Source: Xanthobacteraceae bacterium (lineage in GTDB: Bacteria > Pseudomonadota > Alphaproteobacteria > Rhizobiales > Xanthobacteraceae). Taken from it: DNA of 45,677 nt. Where the stretch lies: contig JAQGJU010000059.1 in the NCBI GenBank assembly GCA_028290465.1, positions 1-45,677 on the forward strand, in the 5' to 3' direction. Below the pieces are notes generated by a model, which saw nothing but the letters and a program-made list of their open reading frames with translations, made no database searches and was not told the origin of the DNA. The position numbers and the translations under genes are program-made. How positions within the stretch are numbered: the stretch's first letter is position 1; each line of letters begins with the position of its first letter. Below are positions 1 through 8,370 of the stretch, one piece after another.

Positions 1-74
1 TCCAAGGCTGATCGCACGTGCAACTGCCTGGAGCATCGGCGTTCTCAACAGTCTCACATGCCTGTAAACTATAC

Positions 75-191
75 CTAGAGCGCGTCCAGCAAAAGTGGGC
101 ACCGGTGTTGCGTCCGGACGCGCTCAAAGTGTTTAGACAGACTCGTTTTCTTCAAGTGAAGTGGATTCCACTTCACTTGAAAACGCTCTAG
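75..191. repeat. Nested palindromic intergenic element
   Basis: Three nested inverted repeats are visible. The outer arms are CTAGAGCG at 75-82 and CGCTCTAG at 184-191. GAGCGCGTCC at 78-87 pairs with GGACGCGCTC at 116-125. A near-perfect palindrome at 151-181 has 15-base arms around a single T. The sequence between holds the AAAAGTGGGCACCGGT-type core that recurs between genes in Bradyrhizobium and Rhodopseudomonas relatives (family recollection, not searched here). It would fold into two hairpins in RNA. It is not coding and lies upstream of a stretch with no recognisable gene. Confidence 0.7.
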
Positions 192-683
192 AAGCAGCCC
201 GAGCGGCATTGACGGAAATATGTAAACTGAACTTTTGACGTCAGCTTGCTCGAAATTGCGCTGAATGTGGTTTGCGGAACCAATGCTCGTCACCGCAGCC
301 GGACAAGTGCCCCGGTTGCTCAGGCGCTCGTAGAGTTCCGCCGAAGACTTTCGCTTGAGCGCCCGATTGCGTCTGGGTTTCGCCCCCGGCGCTCATCTCC
401 TCTGTTGAAGACGCGCCGGCCGGCCCCACACGTGCGGTACACTGGTCATCGAGGGCGGGCTTCGATATTTGACTGGGTCCGTCGGTGGCTCGCGCAGAAG
501 GCCATGACAATGGCACTCCCCTGCTCGCAGACGGCGGATACGTCGGCTCGAATGCGGGGAATGATGAAGAACTTCGACCCGCTTCGGCACAAAACGGAAA
601 CGAAGTTTCGAACGACGATCCCGAGTGCCTGACGGCCGGTCCTTGGCCAATCGCCGGTCATGGATGTTGTCAGGCAGGAGCCG
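192..683. other. Gap with no recognised gene
   Basis: About 490 bases lie between the palindromic element and the 3' end of the sugar transferase gene. Several open frames cross it on both strands, but none shows a ribosome site with a family-like protein, and their residue composition (Arg, Pro and Ser rich) is what out-of-frame GC-rich DNA gives. I see no terminator, tRNA or mobile-element end here. Confidence 0.5.
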
Positions 684-1427
684 CTAGACTGCACTGCCTG
701 TGAGGAACTCGCGTCGGATCGTCTGCGCGATGATTTTGGCGTCAAGCCAAAGCGACCACGTCTCGATGTACTCAAGATCGTAGTCGATGCGGTTGATTGC
801 GGCATCCGGCCTGACGGTAGCGCCTCGACATCCGCTGATCTGCGCCAAGCCGGTGATCCCGGGCAGCGCGGCGTGACGATGAAAATAGTACGGCACCAGA
901 TCTTCGTAGAGCAGCGACGCCGCAAGCATGCCGGGCACATGCGGCCGCGGGCCGACCAGCGACATCTCACCCTTCACGACATTGATCAGTTGCGGCAGTT
1001 CGTCAAGGCTTGTCCGCCGCAGAAGTCGACCGAGTGACGTCGTGCGAGAATCATCGGCAACCGTTTGCCGTGTTCCCGACGCGTCGCACAGATGCATATG
1101 CATGGTGCGGAATTTATAGATGCGAAAGCGATGGTTGCGATAGCCATAGCGGGCGTGACTGAAGAACACGGGACCGGTCGACGTCAGCTTGATCGTGATC
1201 GCGATGCCGATCAACAGCGGCGCCAGAAACAACAGCGCCGCGCCCGCCACCGAACGGTCGAATATACGTTTCAGAATGGAATGAGCCGGATCGCAACGCT
1301 CGGCGCGGCTACGGGTACGTCTTATACGGCGTCTTGACGGCGCGTAGGACGGCTGCAGAAAGACCAGCCTGCGCTCTTTCCAGAGAGAGACGACATCGTC
1401 CCGTGTGAGTGACGCCGAAAGTGCCAT
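684..1427 (-). CDS. Priming sugar-1-phosphate transferase (undecaprenyl-phosphate, GumD/ExoY class)
   Basis: This 247-residue protein should start EPS assembly by moving a hexose-1-phosphate from a nucleotide sugar to undecaprenyl phosphate at the inner membrane. One hydrophobic segment lies near residues 57-80, followed by the family signature: a KFRTM motif around residue 107, the GRLLRRTSLDELPQLINV block and the SLVGPRP block. It is of the short ExoY/WbaP-C-terminal type, lacking the long multi-span N-terminus of classical GumD and WcaJ. An ATG at 1427 follows GGAG at a normal distance. It is divergent from the export genes, with a 557-base gap holding the shared control region. The substrate sugar (glucose or galactose) cannot be read from the sequence; glucose is inferred from the gum-like partners. 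Confidence 0.93.
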   Translation of the reverse strand: MALSASLTRDDVVSLWKERRLVFLQPSYAPSRRRIRRTRSRAERCDPAHSILKRIFDRSVAGAALLFLAPLLIGIAITIKLTSTGPVFFSHARYGYRNHRFRIYKFRTMHMHLCDASGTRQTVADDSRTTSLGRLLRRTSLDELPQLINVVKGEMSLVGPRPHVPGMLAASLLYEDLVPYYFHRHAALPGITGLAQISGCRGATVRPDAAINRIDYDLEYIETWSLWLDAKIIAQTIRREFLTGSAV

Positions 1428-1984
1428 GGGACCGCTCCATTTTGCGAATCGCGATGTCGTGCCGCATTCAATGCGATTTCATTTTGCAGTGCGGAATTCA
1501 ACGCGCGGAGTTGTTCTTTTGATGGCAGCCGGCGCGGCATTTATGCGGCGAGGGTCAAGAGACTCATGAACGAAGAACGAGTGGCGGATTCAGAGGCTTC
1601 GACTGCTCAGAAGTTTATCGTCATGACCCTGTCGTGAGCAGCCCACAAGCGAAGCCAAGGTCTATGATGCTTACGGACGCTCGCCTTCTGAGCTTGCGAG
1701 CGCGTCCCTAACGTGTGCGGTGACAAGCACATGCACGAAGTTCCACGACCGATGGATCGCCGGATAATACCGATGGATCGCCGGATAATAATGTGCTTGC
1801 TGCTTGCGAATGCAGCAACATGGCTACTTCTTATTCTCATCGTCCGCTGGCTGTTCTGATAGAATTGTCTTCGCGAGCGTTTGCCCGGATTATTTTTCAG
1901 TACATACGATTTTTTAGGAACCGAATTGCGAAGTCGCGATTTGAAGGAGGGGTAGTTTGTTTCCAGTGTGGGGGACCGCAGTTC
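1428..1984. promoter_or_regulatory. Divergent control region between the priming transferase and the export operon
   Basis: This 557-base gap separates two divergent EPS transcription units. A weak sigma70-like pair for the plus strand is TTGTCT at 1865-1870 and GATTAT at 1888-1893 with a 17-base spacer, about 90 bases before the export lipoprotein ATG. A GGAGG at about 1946-1951 is too far from that ATG to serve it. A 21-base tandem duplication sits at 1749-1790. No protein-coding gene is convincing here. Confidence 0.4.
1749..1790. repeat. Exact 21-base tandem duplication
   Basis: Positions 1749-1769 and 1770-1790 are identical; the unit begins CCGATGGATCGCC and ends GGATAATA. It lies in the control region upstream of the EPS export genes, so it could double a protein-binding site or be a recent slip-strand duplication. 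Confidence 0.85.
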
Positions 1985-2587
1985 ATGTTCAAGTTCCATA
2001 ATTGGCTGTTCGCGATTGTCGCGCTTCCTCTGCTTTGCGCCGGCTGCAATACAGCAGCAGGCCCTCAACCACATATGTGGCAAACATCCGACCTGCAGGC
2101 GTCGGAAGCCTATGCTAGGGCATCGCACGGGCCTTACGTGCTGCGGCCGACGGATCAGTTGCGAATTCAGGTCTACAACGAACCGAATATTTCCGGTGAT
2201 TATCAGATCGATAGCAGCGGCTTCGTCTCAGTTCCGCTGGCCGGGCGCGTCAAGGCTTCCGGCGTGACCACCGCGCAGCTCGAAAAAGCGCTCGCGTCGC
2301 GCTTGAACAACGGATTGCTGAAGGACCCACGCGTCAGCATCCAGATAGCTGGTCATGCACCGTTCTATATTCACGGCGAGGTCAAACGCAGCGGCGAATT
2401 CCCATTTCGTCCCGGCCTGACCGTGATGGACGCTATCGCCACGGCGGGCGGATACACCTATCGGGCGAATGAGAGTCAGGTGTTCGTGCGGCGCGCTGGC
2501 ATGGATGCGGAGCAAGCCTATCCACTTGATTCGCGGATCGCCGTGTTCCCTGGCGACAACATTCGCATTCCAGAACGCTTTTTCTGA
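1985..2587 (+). CDS. Polysaccharide export outer-membrane lipoprotein (Wza/GumB family)
   Basis: The 200-residue product has a lipoprotein signal: a hydrophobic run ending LCAGC, with Cys21 as the acylated residue. That lipobox fixes the ATG at 1985 rather than any upstream codon, and GGGGGA lies about 9 bases before it. Residues 45-125 match the polysaccharide export domain (the VLRPTDQLRIQVYNEP block) and residues 125-200 an SLBB-type domain (FYIHGEVKRSGEFPFRPG, then VMDAIATAGGYTYRA). It is short like GumB and lacks the C-terminal amphipathic helix segment of long Wza. It should form the periplasmic and outer-membrane part of the export channel with the chain-length protein downstream. Confidence 0.92.
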   Translation: MFKFHNWLFAIVALPLLCAGCNTAAGPQPHMWQTSDLQASEAYARASHGPYVLRPTDQLRIQVYNEPNISGDYQIDSSGFVSVPLAGRVKASGVTTAQLEKALASRLNNGLLKDPRVSIQIAGHAPFYIHGEVKRSGEFPFRPGLTVMDAIATAGGYTYRANESQVFVRRAGMDAEQAYPLDSRIAVFPGDNIRIPERFF

Positions 2588-3083
2588 TCATCGCCTTTGC
2601 AGTGTGCACATACATGCAGCACAGCCACACGCTGTTGCGGTCGCTGTATGACCCTTTACGTCAGCAACTTCGAACGTGACGAAATTTCACCGCACAAACG
2701 TCACACTCGCATGTTTGGTGCAATGCAGAAATGCTTGCTGCGATGCGGAACCACTCTTCAAAGTGGCCGTTGTAAGCTTGAGGATTGCGCTGTCCATCGT
2801 CAGCGGCGCGCAAGTCGCGGGAGACACTCTGTGTCTCCAAAAAAATGTGTCGACGACTGGAAGACGTGTCGGCAGAGGTGAGATTCGACACGCGACGCTC
2901 TTTCGATCCGGGCGAGTGTTCAAGAGTCTGAACGTATCTATTTTGGAAAGGATGCGCCGGCCCGCCCTTATGTAGCCAACACAGGATCGAAATTTGTATC
3001 TCGAACTGACGCCGTCGCGCACATCGATATTTGGTCGGCCTTGGCAGACTTCTGCCAAGCGATTCGACGCACGCGCGACTTCG
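2588..3083. other. Gap between export lipoprotein and beta-barrel gene, with inverted repeat
   Basis: Nearly 500 bases carry no recognisable protein. The region is less GC-rich than the flanking genes and contains a strong inverted repeat at 2820-2838. The downstream gene could be read from a promoter here or by read-through. A TTG at 2994 opens a frame into the next gene, but the residues before the signal peptide look non-coding. Confidence 0.4.
2820..2838. promoter_or_regulatory. Inverted repeat with 8-base arms followed by an A tract
   Basis: GGAGACAC, a TCT spacer, then GTGTCTCC, followed directly by seven A residues at 2839-2845. The A tract lies on the wrong side for an intrinsic terminator on the plus strand, and on the minus strand the T tract would come before the hairpin. 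An operator or an mRNA leader hairpin is therefore more likely. It sits about 245 bases before the beta-barrel gene. Confidence 0.45.
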
Positions 3084-4460
3084 ATGCGATCCTGTGCGAC
3101 AAACTCTTGGCGGCTCGGAGTAACACCGACGATCATCGCCCTCTCGACCGTCGTGTTATTGACGGATAGCCGTTCGGCTTCCGCGCAGATTGTTTTGCCG
3201 CCAACGGCGCCGGTCGGTCCGCCTTGGAACGCGCAGGAAGTATTCGAGCCCGTGCCGTTCGCACAAATGTGGGAATTGGCCACGCGCGAAGGGCTGGCGC
3301 CGGAAGATACGCCGGTGAAAACACGGCAACATCCCGGATACGAGCCGCTCGGTGTCCGCGCCGGCGCCTGGATGTTCCATCCCTCGCTCAGCGTCGGCAC
3401 GACCTACGACAGCAATATTTACGCGTCGAACACCATGAAGCAAAGCGATCTATCGCTGAAGGTTCATCCGAGCTTGCGGGCCAACACGCTGTGGGAGCGT
3501 CACGCGATCGCGCTTCAGGCGGACGTGTGGTCGACATTCTACCGCGCCAATCCAAGCCTCGACACCACCGATGCCAGTTTCAAGGGCCGCGGGCGTATCG
3601 ACCTCGCACATGACGCCGCGATCCTGACCAGCTTTCGCGCCGCCAGATTGAACGAAGGCGTCGGCAGTCTCAGCTCTCCGACCGCCGCCGTCGAACCAAC
3701 GCCCTACGACCTGTTCTCGGGCGATATCACCTACCGGCAGACGTTCAACCGGGTGACGGCCGCGGCCGGCGTAAAGGCCGACTCGTATAACTTCGGTTCA
3801 ACCCGTGCGCAGGACGGCAGCGTCATCAACCAGGACAGCCGAGACGGCCAAGTCTATGCGGTTTACGGTCGCCTGGACTACACCGTGTCGCCGAAGTTCG
3901 GCGTGTTCACCGCCGTCGAAGGCAACAAGCGGGAGATCCGCGGTACACCTACCCGATCGCTGAATTCGGATGGCTATCGCGCACTGGCCGGCGTCAATCT
4001 TGAGTTCACGCACTTAATTACTGGCGAGTTCGGCGTTGGCTATGCCCGCCAGAACTTCGACGCCGCGTCAATCGGCACGATCGAGGGGCCAACCTATCGG
4101 GCAATGCTGACCTGGAGCCCGACCCGTACGGTCGATGTGCGCTTCAAGGCCGAACAACTCGTGACGCAGGCATCCGACACCGATGCCAGCGGCATCCGGG
4201 CCGACGCCTTCCAGATCGGCATCGATTATGAGTTCCGCCGCAACGTCGTCCTGTCGCTATCCGGCACCTACGAGACCGACACGTTCTACGGCCAGGCGCG
4301 CAAGGACGAGGTGTTCGCGAGCCTCGCGGAGGTGAAATACATGCCGAACCGCTTCGGCTCGATTTCGCTTTGGCATCGCTACGTCAACCGCGACAGCAAC
4401 CTTCCATCGTTCATCTACGACAAGCACGAGGTGGGGATCAATGTTACAGCGCAATATTGA
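3084..4460 (+). CDS. Outer-membrane beta-barrel protein of the EPS locus (BBP2-like)
   Basis: The product of about 458 residues starts with a Sec signal peptide (hydrophobic run after MRSCATNSWRLG, cleavage near ASAQ). It continues as a long series of alternating hydrophobic and polar strands typical of outer-membrane barrels, ending in a strand with a terminal aromatic residue (NVTAQY). I compare it with the BBP2_2 putative porins found in rhizobial and sphingomonad EPS clusters, where they may help the polymer leave the cell. The ATG at 3084 is chosen because it gives a clean signal peptide; a TTG at 2994 is the alternative. Its last 20 bases overlap the start of the next gene, indicating translational coupling. 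Classical gum loci lack an obvious counterpart. Confidence 0.75.
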   Translation: MRSCATNSWRLGVTPTIIALSTVVLLTDSRSASAQIVLPPTAPVGPPWNAQEVFEPVPFAQMWELATREGLAPEDTPVKTRQHPGYEPLGVRAGAWMFHPSLSVGTTYDSNIYASNTMKQSDLSLKVHPSLRANTLWERHAIALQADVWSTFYRANPSLDTTDASFKGRGRIDLAHDAAILTSFRAARLNEGVGSLSSPTAAVEPTPYDLFSGDITYRQTFNRVTAAAGVKADSYNFGSTRAQDGSVINQDSRDGQVYAVYGRLDYTVSPKFGVFTAVEGNKREIRGTPTRSLNSDGYRALAGVNLEFTHLITGEFGVGYARQNFDAASIGTIEGPTYRAMLTWSPTRTVDVRFKAEQLVTQASDTDASGIRADAFQIGIDYEFRRNVVLSLSGTYETDTFYGQARKDEVFASLAEVKYMPNRFGSISLWHRYVNRDSNLPSFIYDKHEVGINVTAQY

Positions 4461-6753
4461 AGCGGTCCCTGCCACGCCTCCGCCCGAACGTGCAATTGGC
4501 GTGAACCGTTCGCAAAGCATCGACCCGCGCGAGATCTTTCGCATTTTGCGACGACAGAGCCGGATCATCGTGCTCTCGACTCTGGTCCTGCTATTGCTGG
4601 CCACCGTTTTCGTGATGTCGGTCACGCCGCTGTTCACAGCAACCTCGACGGTCTTCATCGACCCGCGCCGGTCAAATGTCGGCGAGCCGAGCGGCCAGGT
4701 CCTGTCCAACTTCAATACCGACGACTCAACCATCGAAAGCCAAGTGCTGCTCATCCAATCGGTCGCGGTGCTGCAGCGGGTCGTCGAAAGCTTGAAATTG
4801 ACCGACGATCCGGAGTTCGCACCACAGCCCGGATGGCTCGATCGCGTGAAGCGGCTGTTCGGCAAGGACGACGCGGCCGCGATCACGCGCCGCGAAGCCG
4901 CGATCAAATCGCAGGCCGTCGAGAACCTTCAGCGCAGCCTAAAGGTGGTCCGCCAGCGCACCACCTTCCTGGTCGACATCAGTGCGAGTTCGCGCGATCC
5001 GGCCAAAGCCGCCACCATCGCCAACGCTATCGCCGAGGGCTATTTCACCGAGCAGGTCCGCTCGAAATACGACACGGCCAAGATTGCCGGCGGATGGCTC
5101 GGAAAGCAGATCGAGGATCTCAAGGCTCGGGTTCAGACGTCGGACAAGGCGGTGCAGGATTTCCGCACCGCCAATAATCTCGTCGCCTCCCAGGGCGTGA
5201 CGCTGAACGACCAACAGATCACCGATCTCAACAACCGTCTGGTCGAGGCCAGGGTTCAAACGGCGGAGGCGCGCGCCAAATACGATCAGGTCGCCCAGAT
5301 TGCGAAGAGCGGCCGCGATCCCGGGTCCGTTGCCGAGGCGCTGTCGTCCGACATCATCTCACGCCTACGCACCCAATATGCGGATCTGGCCAAGAACGAA
5401 GCCGAACTGTCGACGAAATACGGATCGCGGCATCCGCAGGTCGGCACCATCCGGGCACAGTTGCGCGATACCCAGAAGCTGATCGACGAGGAGGTGCAGC
5501 GCATTTTGCAGGGCCGACGCCAGCTTTATGAAGTTGCTGCGGCGCGTGAGGAATCGCTGCGGAAGAGCCTTGATGCGCTGCAGGGCGTTTCCAACGACTC
5601 TAGCCAGGCACAGGTGAAGCTTCGCGAACTACAACGCGAGGCCGACGCCAACCGAACGCTCTATGAATCGTTCCTGGCCCGCTACAAGGAGACCAGCGCG
5701 CAGGAGAGCCTGGAAATGCCGGAATCCCGCGTGGTGACACGGGCCGGCGTTCCGATACGACCCTCATTTCCCAAGACGATGCTGACGCTCGGCTTGGCCA
5801 TCCTGCTCGGCCTCGGCCTCGGCAGCGTATTGGCGCTGATCGCCGATTATCTGGATCGCCGGATCAAGTCGCTCGATCAGGCGCAGAGTGTTTCAGGTCT
5901 GCCGAGTCTGGCCGCCATTCCGGCGATTGGGCTTCGCGAACTGGCTCGCCTCGCAAAGCGGGGCCGCGATGAACTCAAGCACTACGATGCCAAGACGGCG
6001 CGCCTGCTGCCGACGCCTTTGCAACCACCGTTGATGCGTTATGCAATCGAGGAGCCCACATCGACCTTCGCCGAGGCGGTACGTGCGATCCGATTGGCCG
6101 TGTTGCGTGTCGCCCGGACCAGGGCCACCCAAGTCGTCATGGTAACATCCGCGATCGACAGCGAAGGCAAGACGACCCTCGCGGCGAATTTGGCGTTCTC
6201 GTTCGCCTCCATGGGAGTGCGCACTATTCTGGTCGAAGGCGATCTGCGCAATCCGGAAATGTCGCGTTCGCTCTGCCCGCATGCCCGGTTCGGCCTGCTG
6301 CAGGCCGCAATGGGCGAGACGCCGCTGCATCATGCCATCGTGGTTGAGCCCACCACCGGGCTGGCTGTCTTGCCGTCACCTTTCCCTGCAAACGCCGCGC
6401 TGATGGCAGAGTTCGTACCGTCCGAAGGCATGGAGGCCATTCTGACCGAACTCCGGCAGCACTTCGACATGATCGTGGTCGACGCGCCGCCGCTGCTGCC
6501 GGTGGTCGATGCGCGTACAATGGCCGAGGGCGCCGACAGCATCCTACTCGCGATCGGTTGGGATCGCACACCGCAGGACGTCGTCGTCCGCGCCCTCGAT
6601 CTGATCGCGCCGGTACAGGATCGTTTGATCGGCACGGTGCTGACCCGCGTCGATCTCAACCGACAGCGCTTCTACGAATCCTACGACAGCGCCAGCTACG
6701 CCATACCCTATGGCTACGGCACGCGTCCCAACCAGGAAGTCGCGCGCACATGA
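4441..6753 (+). CDS. EPS chain-length protein with tyrosine autokinase domain (Wzz-BY-kinase, GumC/ExoP type)
   Basis: This 770-residue inner-membrane protein combines a Wzz domain (residues 25-125, first membrane helix about 42-60), a long periplasmic coiled-coil region (190-400), a second helix (about 440-462) and a cytoplasmic bacterial tyrosine kinase domain (540-745). The deviant Walker A SEGKTT has its Lys at 577, and Walker A' VVDAPP has its Asp at 681. The C-terminus carries a tyrosine cluster (Tyr745, 748, 753, 757, 759) of the kind that is autophosphorylated. It would control polymerisation and export length with the lipoprotein and the Wzy. Xanthomonas GumC lacks the kinase part, so here regulation by tyrosine phosphorylation is built in, as in ExoP of Sinorhizobium. 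Its stop overlaps the next start (ATGA). Confidence 0.94.
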   Translation: MLQRNIEAVPATPPPERAIGVNRSQSIDPREIFRILRRQSRIIVLSTLVLLLLATVFVMSVTPLFTATSTVFIDPRRSNVGEPSGQVLSNFNTDDSTIESQVLLIQSVAVLQRVVESLKLTDDPEFAPQPGWLDRVKRLFGKDDAAAITRREAAIKSQAVENLQRSLKVVRQRTTFLVDISASSRDPAKAATIANAIAEGYFTEQVRSKYDTAKIAGGWLGKQIEDLKARVQTSDKAVQDFRTANNLVASQGVTLNDQQITDLNNRLVEARVQTAEARAKYDQVAQIAKSGRDPGSVAEALSSDIISRLRTQYADLAKNEAELSTKYGSRHPQVGTIRAQLRDTQKLIDEEVQRILQGRRQLYEVAAAREESLRKSLDALQGVSNDSSQAQVKLRELQREADANRTLYESFLARYKETSAQESLEMPESRVVTRAGVPIRPSFPKTMLTLGLAILLGLGLGSVLALIADYLDRRIKSLDQAQSVSGLPSLAAIPAIGLRELARLAKRGRDELKHYDAKTARLLPTPLQPPLMRYAIEEPTSTFAEAVRAIRLAVLRVARTRATQVVMVTSAIDSEGKTTLAANLAFSFASMGVRTILVEGDLRNPEMSRSLCPHARFGLLQAAMGETPLHHAIVVEPTTGLAVLPSPFPANAALMAEFVPSEGMEAILTELRQHFDMIVVDAPPLLPVVDARTMAEGADSILLAIGWDRTPQDVVVRALDLIAPVQDRLIGTVLTRVDLNRQRFYESYDSASYAIPYGYGTRPNQEVART

Positions 6754-7157
6754 TCCGCGCGGGAATTTTCCTCATGGCTGGTGTTGGATGCGTCATGCCA
6801 AGCGCGGCGCAAGCCGATAGTTGCGGCAAGAGCCGCGACTACATCCTGGAAAACGCCTCCGACCTGCCGCAGAAGCCGCAAGTCTATCAGCAGCTGTTCA
6901 AGAACTGCCTGGAGACGTTGCAGCTTTCCAACGTCAAGGATGCGTTCATTCTGCAGACCGGCGCGATAGCGGTCATTCCGCGCAATGACAGCCTATCGGC
7001 GACCGCCAGCACGCTGGCGCAGTTCTGCACACGCTTTCCCAAGGGAAATCTGCACTTCATCGGCCGCAAGGTTCAAGCACAGGCTGCGAGCATTTCCCGC
7101 GCGGTCCGGCTTTCGACGCAGTCCACGCCCTGCCAGAAAATTTCGGGAGGCGGGTGA
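6750..7157 (+). CDS. Small secreted protein of unknown function in the EPS operon
   Basis: I do not recognise this family. The 135-residue product begins with a signal peptide (MIRAGIFLMAGVGCVM, cleavage near AQA-D, residue 22) and the mature part has exactly four cysteines (25, 53, 93, 128), which suggests two disulfides in the periplasm or outside the cell. The start ATG overlaps the stop of the kinase gene by ATGA, and its own stop overlaps the ATG of the GumK-like gene, so it is locked in a coupled translation chain and should be made in step with EPS machinery. A longer reading frame upstream is open but lies inside the kinase gene. A role in export, polymer binding or assembly is inference from position only. 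Confidence 0.75.
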   Translation: MIRAGIFLMAGVGCVMPSAAQADSCGKSRDYILENASDLPQKPQVYQQLFKNCLETLQLSNVKDAFILQTGAIAVIPRNDSLSATASTLAQFCTRFPKGNLHFIGRKVQAQAASISRAVRLSTQSTPCQKISGGG

Positions 7158-8359
7158 TGGCAATGACGCTCGGCAATGGCCTGACCATCGATCGGCTGAA
7201 TGCTTCTCCAAGCCTCTGCGACGCAGTTCCGAGCAGTACTCTGCAGGGCAGGGTGCTGCTGATCTCCGACCACGACTACCGAACGGCGCGGCGCGCCAAC
7301 ATGCATCCGATTGCCGATGCACTGGCCCGCCTTGGCTGCGAGGTATGCTTCGTGTCGGTCCGCTTCAGTCCGTTGTCCCGGCTCAAGGGCGATTCACGTA
7401 CATTCCTTTGGGATCGCGCCAACCGGCCGGAAATGCAGAACGGCGTGCAATGTTATCTATGGAAGACGCCGTTCCATCCGTTTCACCCCCATATGCCGAT
7501 CATCAATGACGTCGCGACGCTGGCATATCGGGCCTATGCGCATTGGCCCAATCAGTTTCTCGACGAAGCGATGCGGACCGCCTCGTTCATCGTCGTCGAG
7601 TCAGGTCTCGGCGCGCTTTTGATGCAGCGGGCGCGAGATCGAAATCCTTCGGCCACGATCGTTTATGTGGCATCCGACGAACTCGCGACCGTCGGCGTCC
7701 ATCCGTTCGTGCAGGCACAGCTCGAAGCCGCCATCGACGATATCGACCAAGTATGTGTGCCATCGCCCCGCATGGCGCCACGCTTTGAATGGGCGCGAGA
7801 CCGTTTATTCTACGTGCCGCACGGCCTCGACGCCGCCGACTTTCCCGATGACGAGCCGACGCCTTACGCCATGCCGCGCAATGCGGTGTCGGTCGGCTCC
7901 ATGCTGTTCGACCGGACGGTGTTTACGCATGCGGCGGCGCGCCTGCCCGACGTCCAGTTTCATGTGATCGGGGCCGGCGAGGACTTCGATGCGCCGGAAA
8001 ATGTTCACCTTCACCGCGAAATGCCGTTTCGTGACACCGTCCGGTTCATACGCCATGCCGATGTCGGCATTGCGCCATATCGTGCCGCGCCGGGCTGCGA
8101 CTATCTATGCGACACCAGCATGAAGCTGATGCAGTACGAATATTTCGGCGTTCCGGCGGTGTGTCCGACTTTCGCGGCCGGCGAGCGCGGCGACCGCTTC
8201 GGCTACCTGCCTGGGGAACCGGCATCGATCGAAGCCGCGATGCGCGCGGCGCTCGACAAGGGCCGCACCACGACACCGAAGAGCTTTCTGACCTGGGAAG
8301 ACGTCGTCCGGCGCCTCGTCGACCCGCGCGCCTTTCCGGACACCGTTTTAGGAACGTAA
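7157..8359 (+). CDS. gumK: Glucuronosyltransferase, GumK-like (GT70)
   Basis: The 400-residue product matches xanthan GumK along its length in length and motifs. It has an N-terminal block DHDYRTARRANMHPIAD (GumK has the like of SHDFRTPRRANIH), a VYVASDELATV segment holding the Asp that corresponds to the catalytic base of GumK (Asp174 here), a VGSMLFD block, and the C-terminal MKLMQYEYFGVPAVCP nucleotide-binding segment. The enzyme moves glucuronic acid from UDP-GlcA to a mannose on the lipid-linked intermediate at the inner face of the membrane, giving an acidic branch. ATG 7157 follows GGGAGG by six bases and overlaps the previous stop; a GTG at 7154 is possible. This call is from remembered family sequence, not a search. 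Confidence 0.9.
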   Translation: MAMTLGNGLTIDRLNASPSLCDAVPSSTLQGRVLLISDHDYRTARRANMHPIADALARLGCEVCFVSVRFSPLSRLKGDSRTFLWDRANRPEMQNGVQCYLWKTPFHPFHPHMPIINDVATLAYRAYAHWPNQFLDEAMRTASFIVVESGLGALLMQRARDRNPSATIVYVASDELATVGVHPFVQAQLEAAIDDIDQVCVPSPRMAPRFEWARDRLFYVPHGLDAADFPDDEPTPYAMPRNAVSVGSMLFDRTVFTHAAARLPDVQFHVIGAGEDFDAPENVHLHREMPFRDTVRFIRHADVGIAPYRAAPGCDYLCDTSMKLMQYEYFGVPAVCPTFAAGERGDRFGYLPGEPASIEAAMRAALDKGRTTTPKSFLTWEDVVRRLVDPRAFPDTVLGT

Positions 8360-8370
8360 GGAGACCGACC

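Noticed and set aside
2-67. Possible gene tail at the left edge (plus-strand frame ending TAA at 65-67) or a gene start leaving the window on the minus strand
   Set aside because: Only about 20 residues are visible, with no recognisable motif, and both strands are open, so neither can be supported.
246-632. Open frame of 128 codons on the plus strand before the sugar transferase
   Set aside because: Arg/Pro/Ser-rich composition, no family motif and overlap with equally long frames on the other strand; a typical random frame in GC-rich DNA.
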